A stretch of 64,000 nt of DNA, taken from positions 434,001 to 498,000 of the forward strand of contig NZ_JAJUIS010000001.1 of the NCBI RefSeq assembly GCF_029267515.1. Direction: 5' to 3'. This document shows, piece by piece, positions 6,302 to 13,866 of the stretch (position 1 is its first letter; the number at the start of each line of letters is the position of its first letter). Both the position numbers and the translations under genes were made by a program. The notes beneath the pieces are model-generated. The model saw nothing but the letters and a program-made list of their open reading frames with translations, was not told where the DNA came from and did not search any database. The stretch comes from Seleniivibrio woodruffii. GTDB lineage: Bacteria; Chrysiogenota; Deferribacteres; Deferribacterales; Geovibrionaceae.

Positions 6302-8400
6302 TTCGTTCTCCCGCTCTGAGAAAGGCTCAGAGCATAAAGCAGTGTGCCGAGTGTTGTACCGTTGTGCATGACAGCGGATTGCAGCGGGCTTATGCGCCCC
6401 ATGACGGACAGCAGTACCGTTACGGTGTTTATGCCTATATTAGCGACGGACACGCGTTTGATCACCTTCATGGTTCGTTCCGCTGTGATGCGCGCTGTGA
6501 GTATTCCTCTGAGGTCGTTGCGCAGAAGTATAACGTCGGATGTTTCCCTTGCGAGGTCAGCGCCTTCCGGCATACTTATCCCCACGTGTGCTGAAAGCAG
6601 AGCCGGAGCGTCGTTCACGCCGTCCCCCACAAAAGCGATTTTCCGTCCCTCCGCTTTGAACCTGTTCACAACCTCAAGTTTGTCTTCCGGCTTCATCTCG
6701 AAATATACTTCGCTGATGCCGAGTTCCTTTGCTATGTGTTTCGCTGTGTCCCTGTGGTCGCCGGTAAGCATGACAACACGGTCTATTCCACGTTTTTTCA
6801 GGTCTTTGATAACCTGCGCTGATTCACTGCGGGGAACGTCTTTCAGTGCTATTATGCCTGCCAGCACGCCGTCACATGCCACATAGAGGATACTTTTACC
6901 TGTCTTGCGCAGTTTATCGGATATCTCGTCTGCGGCGGAGCAGTCGATATGTTCATCCTCGTGGATGAAGTGTCTGCTGCCTGCAAGAACGTGCTTTTTG
7001 CCGACGTACGCCGAAACGCCGTGAGCTATGATGAAGTCCACCTCCCCAGTCTCTTCAAGGGGGATGTTCCTTTTTTCCGCTTCTTTAACAACAGCCGACG
7101 CTATGGGGTGGCTGTAGTGCTCTTCGGCGCTGGCGGCGGTTCTGAGAATTTCCCGCTCGTCCATCTCCGAAAAGGTAATTATGTCCGAAACCTCAAGGGT
7201 ACCCTTTGTCAGCGTTCCCGTTTTATCGAATATAATGGTATCTATCTGCGCCATGTTTTCAAGTGATTGCGCGCCCTTGATGAAGATGCCTTCAGATGCG
7301 GCGCAGTACATGCTGGATTTTATGGCGGTGGGGGTTACGAGTTTCAGGGCACAGGAGTAGTCCACGGACAGCACGGATGATGCCCTGCGGAAATCCCGTG
7401 TCAGAAGCAATGTCGCAAGCCCTATGCCGAAGGTGACGGGAACCATTCTGTCGGCTATTTTGAACGCCTGAACCTCCGTATTGGAGCGGTTTTTCAGTGA
7501 GTTATTGATGAATTTTGCTATTCTGGCGGTTGTTGTTTCAGCGCCCACCTTGCGGGCTTCGATTATGAGCCTGCCTTCCGCCACGACGGTTCCTGCGTAT
7601 ACCTCGCTGTCGCATCCCGCGGTCACAGGGAGGCTTTCGCCAGTTACTGATGCCTGATTGATAAGCCCTTCGCCGCCTCTTACAATGCCGTCAACAGGTA
7701 TCATTTCGCCCGATCCGATTATGACCAGACTGCCGACCAGCACCTCGCCGATGGGTACCTTTTTTTCGGTTTGTCCTTCCAGAATCCAGACGTGCTCGGC
7801 ATCGGGCTTAATGAGGCTTTTCAGCATCCTGTCGGATTTGTACTGGGTGGAAGCCTCAAGATAGTGTCCGAGATTCAGCAGAAAGGTGATTGAGCCCGCT
7901 GTGAAATAGTCTTTGCGCACAAGCAGCATGGATACAACAGCCGCATCAAGCACTTCAACTTTAAGTCCTTCGTTCACGAGAGTGTCTATACCTTTCAGAA
8001 GCACGGGGGCTGCACCTGCGAATGTCAGAGGAGTACGGAACCACTGTGGCAGAATCAGCTTTGAAAGCCACATTGAACCTGCCCAGTAGACGTTTATCAG
8101 ATCTGGTGAGTCAACAAGCTCCTCCTCCGCCTGAAAAACGGCATGGGAGAAGGTTTGCAGTGTCGAAAGGAGCGGTTCGGTTATCTCTGTGCCCTTTTCG
8201 TGTTCAACCACAAGGGTATTTGCACGCTGATTTACGCGGACGGCAGTTACGCCGCTGATGCACTCCAGGGTCGATTCCAGAAGAGTGCAGTCAAGGGCGG
8301 GGTTGCCTAGCACCCCCGCCTTCAGCCGTATCCTCGTATCAGTTTTGTGAGCGATACTCACGCTTTCAAATCCGGTCGGATAGTGTTTTTTCTTCGTCAT
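6298..8400 (-). CDS. fezB: P1B-type metal ATPase, FezB-like (P1B-6 class)
   Basis: 700 residues. A degenerate N-terminal HMA-like domain without CxxC (about 15-85, motif TRIRLK) precedes the ATPase core. Core motifs are intact: TGES in the actuator domain, DKTGTLT (phosphorylated Asp), HYSHP, TGDHRDT and GDGVNDAP. In transmembrane helix 4 the usual CPC is YSC in a DYSCALKLVTP context, losing the proline and first cysteine but keeping the second. Such a P1B-6 ATPase, next to small hydrophobic genes, is the hallmark (FezB) of clusters that build ferrosomes, membrane-bounded iron granules. It probably pumps ferrous iron into vesicles. The start overlaps the stop of the upstream gene (ATGA) and the stop overlaps the FeoA gene. 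The ATPase class is confident; the symbol is by inference. Confidence 0.75.
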   Translation of the reverse strand: MTKKKHYPTGFESVSIAHKTDTRIRLKAGVLGNPALDCTLLESTLECISGVTAVRVNQRANTLVVEHEKGTEITEPLLSTLQTFSHAVFQAEEELVDSPDLINVYWAGSMWLSKLILPQWFRTPLTFAGAAPVLLKGIDTLVNEGLKVEVLDAAVVSMLLVRKDYFTAGSITFLLNLGHYLEASTQYKSDRMLKSLIKPDAEHVWILEGQTEKKVPIGEVLVGSLVIIGSGEMIPVDGIVRGGEGLINQASVTGESLPVTAGCDSEVYAGTVVAEGRLIIEARKVGAETTTARIAKFINNSLKNRSNTEVQAFKIADRMVPVTFGIGLATLLLTRDFRRASSVLSVDYSCALKLVTPTAIKSSMYCAASEGIFIKGAQSLENMAQIDTIIFDKTGTLTKGTLEVSDIITFSEMDEREILRTAASAEEHYSHPIASAVVKEAEKRNIPLEETGEVDFIIAHGVSAYVGKKHVLAGSRHFIHEDEHIDCSAADEISDKLRKTGKSILYVACDGVLAGIIALKDVPRSESAQVIKDLKKRGIDRVVMLTGDHRDTAKHIAKELGISEVYFEMKPEDKLEVVNRFKAEGRKIAFVGDGVNDAPALLSAHVGISMPEGADLARETSDVILLRNDLRGILTARITAERTMKVIKRVSVANIGINTVTVLLSVMGRISPLQSAVMHNGTTLGTLLYALSLSQSGRTK

Positions 8401-8594
8401 GACCTGTTTTTATATAAAAATGTGTGGTAAACCGACAAGCCCACCAGAGCCACCCCTGCGATGGAGTGGATGTTTCTTGAGGTTTTACCCTTGTTGAACC
8501 CTGAAACCACAAGAACTCCAAGCGCCGCCGTCATGGCGTATTTGGTGTATCTGCGTTTCTTCTGCATGGGGCTTAATTTTTTTTCTTCGGGCAT
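8397..8594 (-). CDS. Small two-helix membrane protein of the ferrosome-like operon
   Basis: 65 residues. A Lys/Arg-rich N-terminus (PEEKKLSPMQKKRRYTKY) leads into one hydrophobic stretch (about 20-37), a basic loop KGKTSRNIHS and a second hydrophobic stretch (about 45-60). It starts 1 base after the preceding gene ends and overlaps the next ATPase gene by ATGA. Small basic membrane proteins of this type could shape or tether vesicles. I do not recognise a named family. Confidence 0.65.
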   Translation of the reverse strand: MPEEKKLSPMQKKRRYTKYAMTAALGVLVVSGFNKGKTSRNIHSIAGVALVGLSVYHTFLYKNRS

Positions 8595-8595
8595 A

Positions 8596-8913
8596 TTATT
8601 CCCCGCCCATCTCCGCCTGAACGTCTCTTATCTGTTCTTTCAGCTCTTCAACTCCGCCCTGCAGACCGCCCCAGAGCTTAACAACGCCCTTCACTATGGC
8701 TTTTTTTACTGCGGGGTTTGTGAGAACCAGCGCAACACCTGCGCCGATTACGAAACCTTTAACGTATGACGGCTCGCGGAAGTTGAACCATTCTTTAAGA
8801 TGGCTCGCAGCTGTGTGCTGCTGGGGATAGTATGCCTGCTGTGCATACTGAGGTGCGTAGTAATGCTGCTGCTGTTGTCCCTGTGCTGCTTCGGGTGCTT
8901 TTTGCTGTTCCAT
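8596..8913 (-). CDS. Gln/Tyr-rich protein with glycine-zipper helix (DUF5132-like)
   Basis: 105 residues. Residues 1-40 are a low-complexity tail made almost only of Q, Y, A, P and H. Then FREPSYVKGFVIGAGVALVLTN opens a hydrophobic, glycine-spaced helix (about 50-66), followed by KKAIVKGVVKLWGG and an acidic coiled C-terminus. The VKGFVIGAG start is shared with the Pro-rich protein two genes upstream (FIKGLVMGAG), so the two are probably homologous in this part. This layout resembles DUF5132-type proteins that accompany heavy-metal ATPases. It is probably peripheral or integral to the iron-vesicle membrane, by inference. Confidence 0.65.
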   Translation of the reverse strand: MEQQKAPEAAQGQQQQHYYAPQYAQQAYYPQQHTAASHLKEWFNFREPSYVKGFVIGAGVALVLTNPAVKKAIVKGVVKLWGGLQGGVEELKEQIRDVQAEMGGE

Positions 8914-8915
8914 GA

Positions 8916-9242
8916 TTAGCTCTCCTTAACTGTAGCTGTATTTGTCGGTTTAACTGATGAATCCCAAAGATATTTCGCGCCTGCTGACGCCGCCGTGAAG
9001 GCTATCAGGGACATGAAGACCCCGAAACCGAACATGCTTGCCGCGGCAACGCCTGCTGCCGTTGCTATACCTGTTCCTGCCGCTTCTTTAACAACGTTTT
9101 CAGCCGCCTGTTCTTTTGTAATCTTTCCGGCTTTAAAGTCCTTCGTCTGTTTTGCGGCTGATACCGCGCCGCCTATGACTGCGCCTGCCAGAGCGCCGGA
9201 CACCGTCGCCCTGCCTATTGATGGTCCTATATGCTTGCTCAT
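8916..9242 (-). CDS. Glycine-zipper membrane protein of the ferrosome-like operon
   Basis: 108 residues. Two glycine/alanine-rich hydrophobic stretches, around 13-30 (GALAGAVIGGAVSAA) and 57-90 (GIATAAGVAAASMFGFGVFMSLIAF), are separated by a charged linker KQTKDFKAGKITKEQAAEN. Small-residue zippers of this kind pack helices tightly and can deform or line membranes. The start at 9242 follows GGAGGA by 6 bases and overlaps the stop of the preceding gene (ATGA). A longer upstream frame exists but runs inside the preceding gene and has no ribosome site. The family is unknown to me. Confidence 0.65.
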   Translation of the reverse strand: MSKHIGPSIGRATVSGALAGAVIGGAVSAAKQTKDFKAGKITKEQAAENVVKEAAGTGIATAAGVAAASMFGFGVFMSLIAFTAASAGAKYLWDSSVKPTNTATVKES

Positions 9243-9751
9243 ATCTGTTCCTCCGAGTCCTCTGTGAACATGCTTACCGTTTTTCCCAGAATGTCGCTGA
9301 GTGCCGAACGCACCGATTCGCTGCTTAAAAGCATCGCAAGTCCCGCACCCATCACAAGCCCTTTGATGAAGTCGCTTCCTGTGGCGTTCACCATGCGGCT
9401 CACCTCCAAAAGCTGCGGGTTGCCCTCGATCATCTGTCCGAACATTCCCATAATTCCGCTCATAGGATCTTCCTGCTGATGGTGTCCGCAATGCTCGCCC
9501 TGCTGTGGGGGAGGCGGTGCGGGTTGAAATCCGTATTGCGGCGGATAGGGCGGCATATACGGCGGATAAGGCGGATATGGTGCGTAACCCTGCATGGGCG
9601 GGTAGCTTGGGGGCGGATACATGTATGGGTTATACATATATGGGTTGCCCATAAAAGGCTGCTGCATCTGCGGTTCGCCCATGTATGGGTTCTGCATCTG
9701 TTCTTCCGCTTCCTGCTGTCCGGAAGTTTCGTTTGTTTCTTTCTCTTCCAC
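9239..9751 (-). CDS. Pro/Tyr/Met-rich protein with hydrophobic C-terminal helix
   Basis: 170 residues. About 20-90 is a low-complexity tract of NPYMY, YPPP and PYPPY repeats, rich in Pro, Tyr and Met, closed by a HCGHHQQED cluster that could bind metal. The second half holds an amphipathic MSGIMGMFGQMIEG stretch, then FIKGLVMGAGLAMLLSSESV, a glycine-spaced hydrophobic helix, and an acidic tail. GTG start with AGGAGG 5 bases upstream. Position 2-3 in the operon and sharing its helix motif with the Gln/Tyr-rich protein suggest a vesicle coat or scaffold role, by inference. A disordered tyrosine-rich tail in a metal organelle cluster is striking. Confidence 0.65.
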   Translation of the reverse strand: MEEKETNETSGQQEAEEQMQNPYMGEPQMQQPFMGNPYMYNPYMYPPPSYPPMQGYAPYPPYPPYMPPYPPQYGFQPAPPPPQQGEHCGHHQQEDPMSGIMGMFGQMIEGNPQLLEVSRMVNATGSDFIKGLVMGAGLAMLLSSESVRSALSDILGKTVSMFTEDSEEQI

Positions 9752-9763
9752 AAAACCCTCCTT

Positions 9764-10060
9764 TTATTTTATGAATTCTTTATATTTTTTAAGCACTTCG
9801 AGGCTTTCGCCGTCGGAAGCCCCCAGCAGAGTTGCCATGTCCGCAGGATGTATCACCGCTGGGTCATAACGCAGCACCACCGAACGGGCAAGCATGTTCA
9901 CCCGCTTGTCCAGCACGCCGGGTATGGACGCGCTTATCTCCTCCAGCCGTTTACTCACAGGGTCTTTCATGATGGCAGGGTCTACCTTGAGCCTGATTCG
10001 ACCTTCGACGTGGTGCACGACTGAAACATATTTTTTTACTGCCAGAAGTTCTTCTATCAT
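9764..10060 (-). CDS. Stand-alone HMA_2-type domain protein
   Basis: 98 residues. VSVVHHVEGRIRLKVDP, then ISASIPGVLDKRVNMLARSVVLRYDPAVI, matches the HMA_2 type of ferredoxin-like fold: the CxxC metal loop is replaced by an H-x-x-x-GRIRLK motif, and the PGV/VNxxxxSxVxxYD pattern is kept. The same motif appears at the N-termini of both ATPases in the operon, so this looks like a detached copy of that domain, perhaps acting in trans as an adaptor. Its ATG overlaps the stop of the preceding ATPase gene (ATGA). Confidence 0.75.
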   Translation of the reverse strand: MIEELLAVKKYVSVVHHVEGRIRLKVDPAIMKDPVSKRLEEISASIPGVLDKRVNMLARSVVLRYDPAVIHPADMATLLGASDGESLEVLKKYKEFIK

Positions 10061-12201
10061 TCCTTTTCTCCGTCGTAGTTCATAAGTCTGGAAGAGTTCA
10101 CCATTATGCCGCCTGTGTGGGCTATGTGCAGAAGACCTGCCATAACGGGGTTCAGTATGCCCAGTGCGCCCAGCACGGCTCCGGCGATGTTGGTTGATGT
10201 TGCTAGGGTGAAGTTCTGATGAACTATGGTTTTTGTCTTTTTGCTGAGCTGACGCAGGAAGACTATCTTGTTCAGGTCGTCGTCCACCAGCGCTATGTCC
10301 GCCGCTTCCACTGCGACGTCGGAACCCGCCGCGCCCATTGCTATGCCGAGATCAGCCTGTGCAAGAGCCAGAACGTCGTTAATTCCGTCGCCTATCATTG
10401 TGACCTTGTGCTCTTTCTGAATCTGACGGATGATGTCCGCTTTGTCCTGAGGCAGAACGGAGTAGTGACATTCGTCGAAACCGAGGCGCTGTGCCAGCGG
10501 TTCCGCGGACTGCCGCTCGTCGCCCGTTACCATAATTAGGTTTTTAACGCCGTCTCTGCGCAGAAACTCTATTGTTTCGGCAACGCCCTCTTTGTCCTTT
10601 GTGCGGATGGAGATGATGCCGAGGAGTCTGCTGTCCTCTGCGACGTAGAGAACGCTTTTGCCCTCTTCCGCCCATTTTTCAGCACGGCGTTTAACTGTGC
10701 CGGTTTTTATGCTGAACCGATCCATGAGCTTTCTGTTGCCCACGCAAACGGTGCCTTCCGCTGTGTCCGCCGCAACCCCCATGCCTAGGATGGTTTCGCA
10801 CACGGCATGGTCCGGTTTTTCCAGACAGAGCTGTTCCGCTTTTTTGCGTATCGCCGCTGCCATGGGGTGTCTGTTGTGCAGTTCCGCCGCGTATGCACGC
10901 ATGAGCAGATCCTGTTCGGATGAGCCTTTAAGCGGATAGATGTCTATGACTTCCGGCATGTCTGTGGTGATTGTGCCGGTTTTGTCGAAACAGAACGATT
11001 CCTGTTCGCCGGCGTCTTCAAGGTAGCGTCCGCCCTTTATGAGCACCCCTTTGGATGCCGCATTGCCGATGGATGCACTCACTGCGGAGGATGCCGCCAG
11101 AGCAGTTGCACAGGGACACGTCATAACGAGCATGACGGAGAGTGTTCTGTACAGACTGCGGGTGAGCACAAAGGTGCCCGCCGTCATTATGAATCCGATG
11201 CCCACGAGTTTCTTTGCCAGCTTGTCCGCTTCAAGCTCAATGGGTGCTTTGTTTTCCAGTGATGTTTCCACCGCCTGCAATATGCGCGCAAGGTATGTGC
11301 TGTCGCCGACCCTGTCCGCGCGGATATAGATCAGTCCGTCCTGAACGTAGGTTCCGGCGTAGACCGATTCGGATTTGACTTTATGAATAAGTTCCTGCCG
11401 CCCGTTTATGGGAGCTTCGTTAACCATGGCTTCGCCGCGAATTATCTCACCGTCAACTGATATTTTTTCACCCGTGCGTACGATGACGGTTGCGCCCTGT
11501 TCAACCTTTTCAACGGGAACCTCTATCTCGCGTCCGTTTACCAGTATAAAGGCGGTTTTCGCGGTTATGTCGAGGATGTTTTTTATGGATGCGCGTGATT
11601 TCTCTGTGATGTGCTCCTGCATAAGCTCTGCGCCGCTGTTCACCCAGAGTATCTCAAGGGCGGTCATGGTTTCCCCTGTGAGAAGCGCCGCGCCGACACC
11701 TGCACCGAGAAATGCGTCCAGACCGATCTTTTTGTCTTTAAGTGATTTTGAAACCGCAGCATATACAAGAGGAGCGGCAAAAAACGCCGTAAGAAACCAC
11801 ATAGGGCTGAAAACTGCCTGAGAAATGACCTTACCGAACAGACGTTTCGAAATGAACGACGCGCCTGTCATTGCTGTGAGCGCCGCAAACTCGGTCTTTT
11901 TGTTTAGAAGAGCAAGACCGTCCTTCGCATCGGAACATGCACAGCCCGCTTTTGCCGCTTCTGCCGGAACCAGCTTAACGGGTTTTATAACGGAAACAGC
12001 ATTTACTATATCCGAAACGGAGAGAACACCGCCGTCATATGCAACGATGAGACTTGCGCATTTTCTGTTGCACCGAACGGACGCTATGCCATTTTTCGAT
12101 GAAAGGACGCTGATTATGGACGAACAGAGGTTCTGTTCTGTTTTGAGAATCGGATATTTAAGCCTTACCCTGTTTGGGGAGGAATGAGCAATCTTTAACA
12201 C
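10057..12201 (-). CDS. P1B-type ATPase with altered actuator motif, first gene of the ferrosome-like operon
   Basis: 714 residues. A degenerate HMA-like N-terminus (NRVRLK motif, about 5-85) precedes a full P1B core with CPC in helix 4 (TCPCATAL), DKTGTIT, RHPMAAAI, VTGDERQS and GDGIND. The actuator motif, normally TGES, reads NGRQ (in NEAPINGRQELIHK), so the Glu needed to dephosphorylate the enzyme is replaced by Arg. The protein may phosphorylate but turn over poorly, or act as a structural or regulatory partner of the second ATPase. Start is GTG with a weak ribosome site. A Fur-box-like sequence lies about 120 bases upstream. The gene heads eight tightly packed genes, most overlapping by 4 bases or separated by 1-12. 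Confidence 0.75.
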   Translation of the reverse strand: MLKIAHSSPNRVRLKYPILKTEQNLCSSIISVLSSKNGIASVRCNRKCASLIVAYDGGVLSVSDIVNAVSVIKPVKLVPAEAAKAGCACSDAKDGLALLNKKTEFAALTAMTGASFISKRLFGKVISQAVFSPMWFLTAFFAAPLVYAAVSKSLKDKKIGLDAFLGAGVGAALLTGETMTALEILWVNSGAELMQEHITEKSRASIKNILDITAKTAFILVNGREIEVPVEKVEQGATVIVRTGEKISVDGEIIRGEAMVNEAPINGRQELIHKVKSESVYAGTYVQDGLIYIRADRVGDSTYLARILQAVETSLENKAPIELEADKLAKKLVGIGFIMTAGTFVLTRSLYRTLSVMLVMTCPCATALAASSAVSASIGNAASKGVLIKGGRYLEDAGEQESFCFDKTGTITTDMPEVIDIYPLKGSSEQDLLMRAYAAELHNRHPMAAAIRKKAEQLCLEKPDHAVCETILGMGVAADTAEGTVCVGNRKLMDRFSIKTGTVKRRAEKWAEEGKSVLYVAEDSRLLGIISIRTKDKEGVAETIEFLRRDGVKNLIMVTGDERQSAEPLAQRLGFDECHYSVLPQDKADIIRQIQKEHKVTMIGDGINDVLALAQADLGIAMGAAGSDVAVEAADIALVDDDLNKIVFLRQLSKKTKTIVHQNFTLATSTNIAGAVLGALGILNPVMAGLLHIAHTGGIMVNSSRLMNYDGEKE

Positions 12202-12215
12202 ACTAACCGCCCTGT

Positions 12216-12267
12216 GCGCCCCGTGCCCGAAGGGGAGCAGATTTGTTAATGTGTCAACCCGAACGCT
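12216..12267 (-). repeat. Intergenic repeat, copy 2 (right flank of the ATPase operon)
   Basis: On the minus strand AGCGTTCGGGTTGACA (12267-12252), followed about 20 bases on by CTTCGGGCACGGGG, resembles the copy at 5494-5560. It lies in the 5' leader of the operon. Confidence 0.4.
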
Positions 12268-12319
12268 TATCCAATGTTAAGCACCGCGAACACTAAAAGT
12301 CAACTTTATTTTATAGTAT

Positions 12320-12338
12320 GAAAATGAGTATCAGTAAT
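12320..12338. promoter_or_regulatory. Fur-box-like site upstream of the ferrosome-like operon
   Basis: GAAAATGAGTATCAGTAAT matches the Fur consensus at about 13 of 19 positions. On the minus strand it is followed within 4-9 bases by a TATAAA that could serve as -10. The transcript would have a leader of about 100 bases before the GTG at 12201. Confidence 0.5.
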
Positions 12339-12350
12339 GATTTAGATGTT

Positions 12351-12380
12351 AAAAAAGGCGGTCAGAAGGGCTGACCGCCT
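12351..12380 (-). terminator. Rho-independent terminator of the alanine symporter gene
   Basis: GGCGGTCAG (12357-12365) pairs perfectly with CTGACCGCC (12371-12379). On the minus strand it is followed by TTTTTT, 16 bases after the stop codon. Confidence 0.9.
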
Positions 12381-12395
12381 GAAATTTTTAAAGAA

Positions 12396-13736
12396 TTATT
12401 TTTTTAAATTGGCAAAATAGTCTTTGGTTTCAGCAAAAACAACGGAGGAGAGACCCAGAAGACCTATAAGGTTGGGCAGTGCCATAAGTCCGTTGAAAAT
12501 ATCGGAAAGCAGCCAAACTATGTTCAGCTTCGCCATGGCGCCGACTCCGATGAAAAGGATGAAAATTATTCTGTAAGGGGTGATGGACTTCACTCCGAAC
12601 AGATATTCCATAGCTTTTTCACCGTAATAGCACCAGCCGAGGATGGTTGAATACGCAAACAGTACAAGGCTTATCGCAACCACTACGGGACCAGAGGAAA
12701 AACCGAGGGAGAAGGCGTGGTTCGTAAGATCCGCACCGTTCTTTCCTATGTTCCATGCGCCTGTGGAGATGAGCACAAGACCTGTCATGGTGCAGACCAC
12801 CAGAGTGTCTATGAACGTCTGTGTCATGGAAACCAGAGCCTGCGCAACAGGATGCTTGGTCTGTGCCGCTGCCGCTGCGATGGGCGCGCTGCCGAGACCG
12901 GATTCGTTGGAGAAAACACCGCGTGCAACGCCCATGCGGATAGCCAGCATAACGCTTGCCCCTGCAAAACCGCCTGATGCCGCCGTAGGGGTGAACGCCT
13001 CTTCAAAAATGAGCAGGAACGCCGCGGGTATCCTGTCAGCAAACATAACGAGGATAATAAGCGAGCTTATTACATAGAAAATTATCATGACAGGGACAAG
13101 AACGCTTGTCACCCTGCCGATGGATTTGATTCCGCCCAGAACAACAAGAGCTGTGAAAACCATTAGCACAAGCCCGGTGATATATGTCGGAACATTGAAT
13201 GTCGAGCGCAGAGCGTCTGCGACCGAGTTTGACTGAACCATGTTGCCTATGCCGAAGGATGCAATCACCGCGAAAACAGCGAACAGAACGCCCATCCATT
13301 TCCAGCCGAGACCGTTTGAAATGTAATACATCGGACCGCCGCTCATATTGCCGTTTGCGTCCACCTCGCGGTATTTAACGGCGAGAACAGCCTCTGCGTA
13401 TTTTGTCGCCATGCCCACAAGACCTGTCACCCACATCCAGAACATCGCACCGGGTCCCCCGATGGCGATTGCGGTTGCAACACCGGCTATGTTGCCTGTT
13501 CCGACAGTCGCTGACATTGCAGTCATAAGCGCCTGAAAGTGTGTGATGTCGCCTGGTTCATCGTCATCCTCTTTGCGTTTGACAAGGGCGAGCCAGAGAG
13601 CATAGAAAAGTTTTGTAAACTGAAGAAAACGAAGATTAATCGTAAGATAGATTCCCGTACCAACCAGAAGGACAAGGAGCGGAACGCCCCATACAAAGCC
13701 TCCGATAGTATTTAGTATGTTCTCAAACTGTTCCAA
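12396..13736 (-). CDS. Sodium:alanine symporter, AGCS family
   Basis: 446 residues and about 10 membrane helices. Family signatures are visible: [27 protein letters not shown] in the first third, MSGGPMYYI, and near the middle [27 protein letters not shown] carriers import alanine or glycine with sodium. A TTG start at 13736 is chosen because AAGGAGG lies 6 bases upstream; the longer in-frame ATG start would add 19 residues without a ribosome site and shift the first helix inward. The gene is monocistronic, with its own terminator. Confidence 0.93.
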   Translation of the reverse strand: MEQFENILNTIGGFVWGVPLLVLLVGTGIYLTINLRFLQFTKLFYALWLALVKRKEDDDEPGDITHFQALMTAMSATVGTGNIAGVATAIAIGGPGAMFWMWVTGLVGMATKYAEAVLAVKYREVDANGNMSGGPMYYISNGLGWKWMGVLFAVFAVIASFGIGNMVQSNSVADALRSTFNVPTYITGLVLMVFTALVVLGGIKSIGRVTSVLVPVMIIFYVISSLIILVMFADRIPAAFLLIFEEAFTPTAASGGFAGASVMLAIRMGVARGVFSNESGLGSAPIAAAAAQTKHPVAQALVSMTQTFIDTLVVCTMTGLVLISTGAWNIGKNGADLTNHAFSLGFSSGPVVVAISLVLFAYSTILGWCYYGEKAMEYLFGVKSITPYRIIFILFIGVGAMAKLNIVWLLSDIFNGLMALPNLIGLLGLSSVVFAETKDYFANLKK

Positions 13737-13866
13737 ATAAAGCCTCCTTATTTTGACTGGATTAAACTTACCATTAATTATAGAAAATCTCAATATATTA
13801 AGAAGTGCGGATTCATCTGATATATAGGCTGAATTTTATTTTGAAGATACTGAAACAAGTTTAGTT

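Noticed and set aside
8916-9491. Longer 191-residue version of the glycine-zipper protein
   Set aside because: The extra 83 residues run in another frame of the preceding gene and have no ribosome site, while the start at 9242 has GGAGGA and an ATGA overlap.
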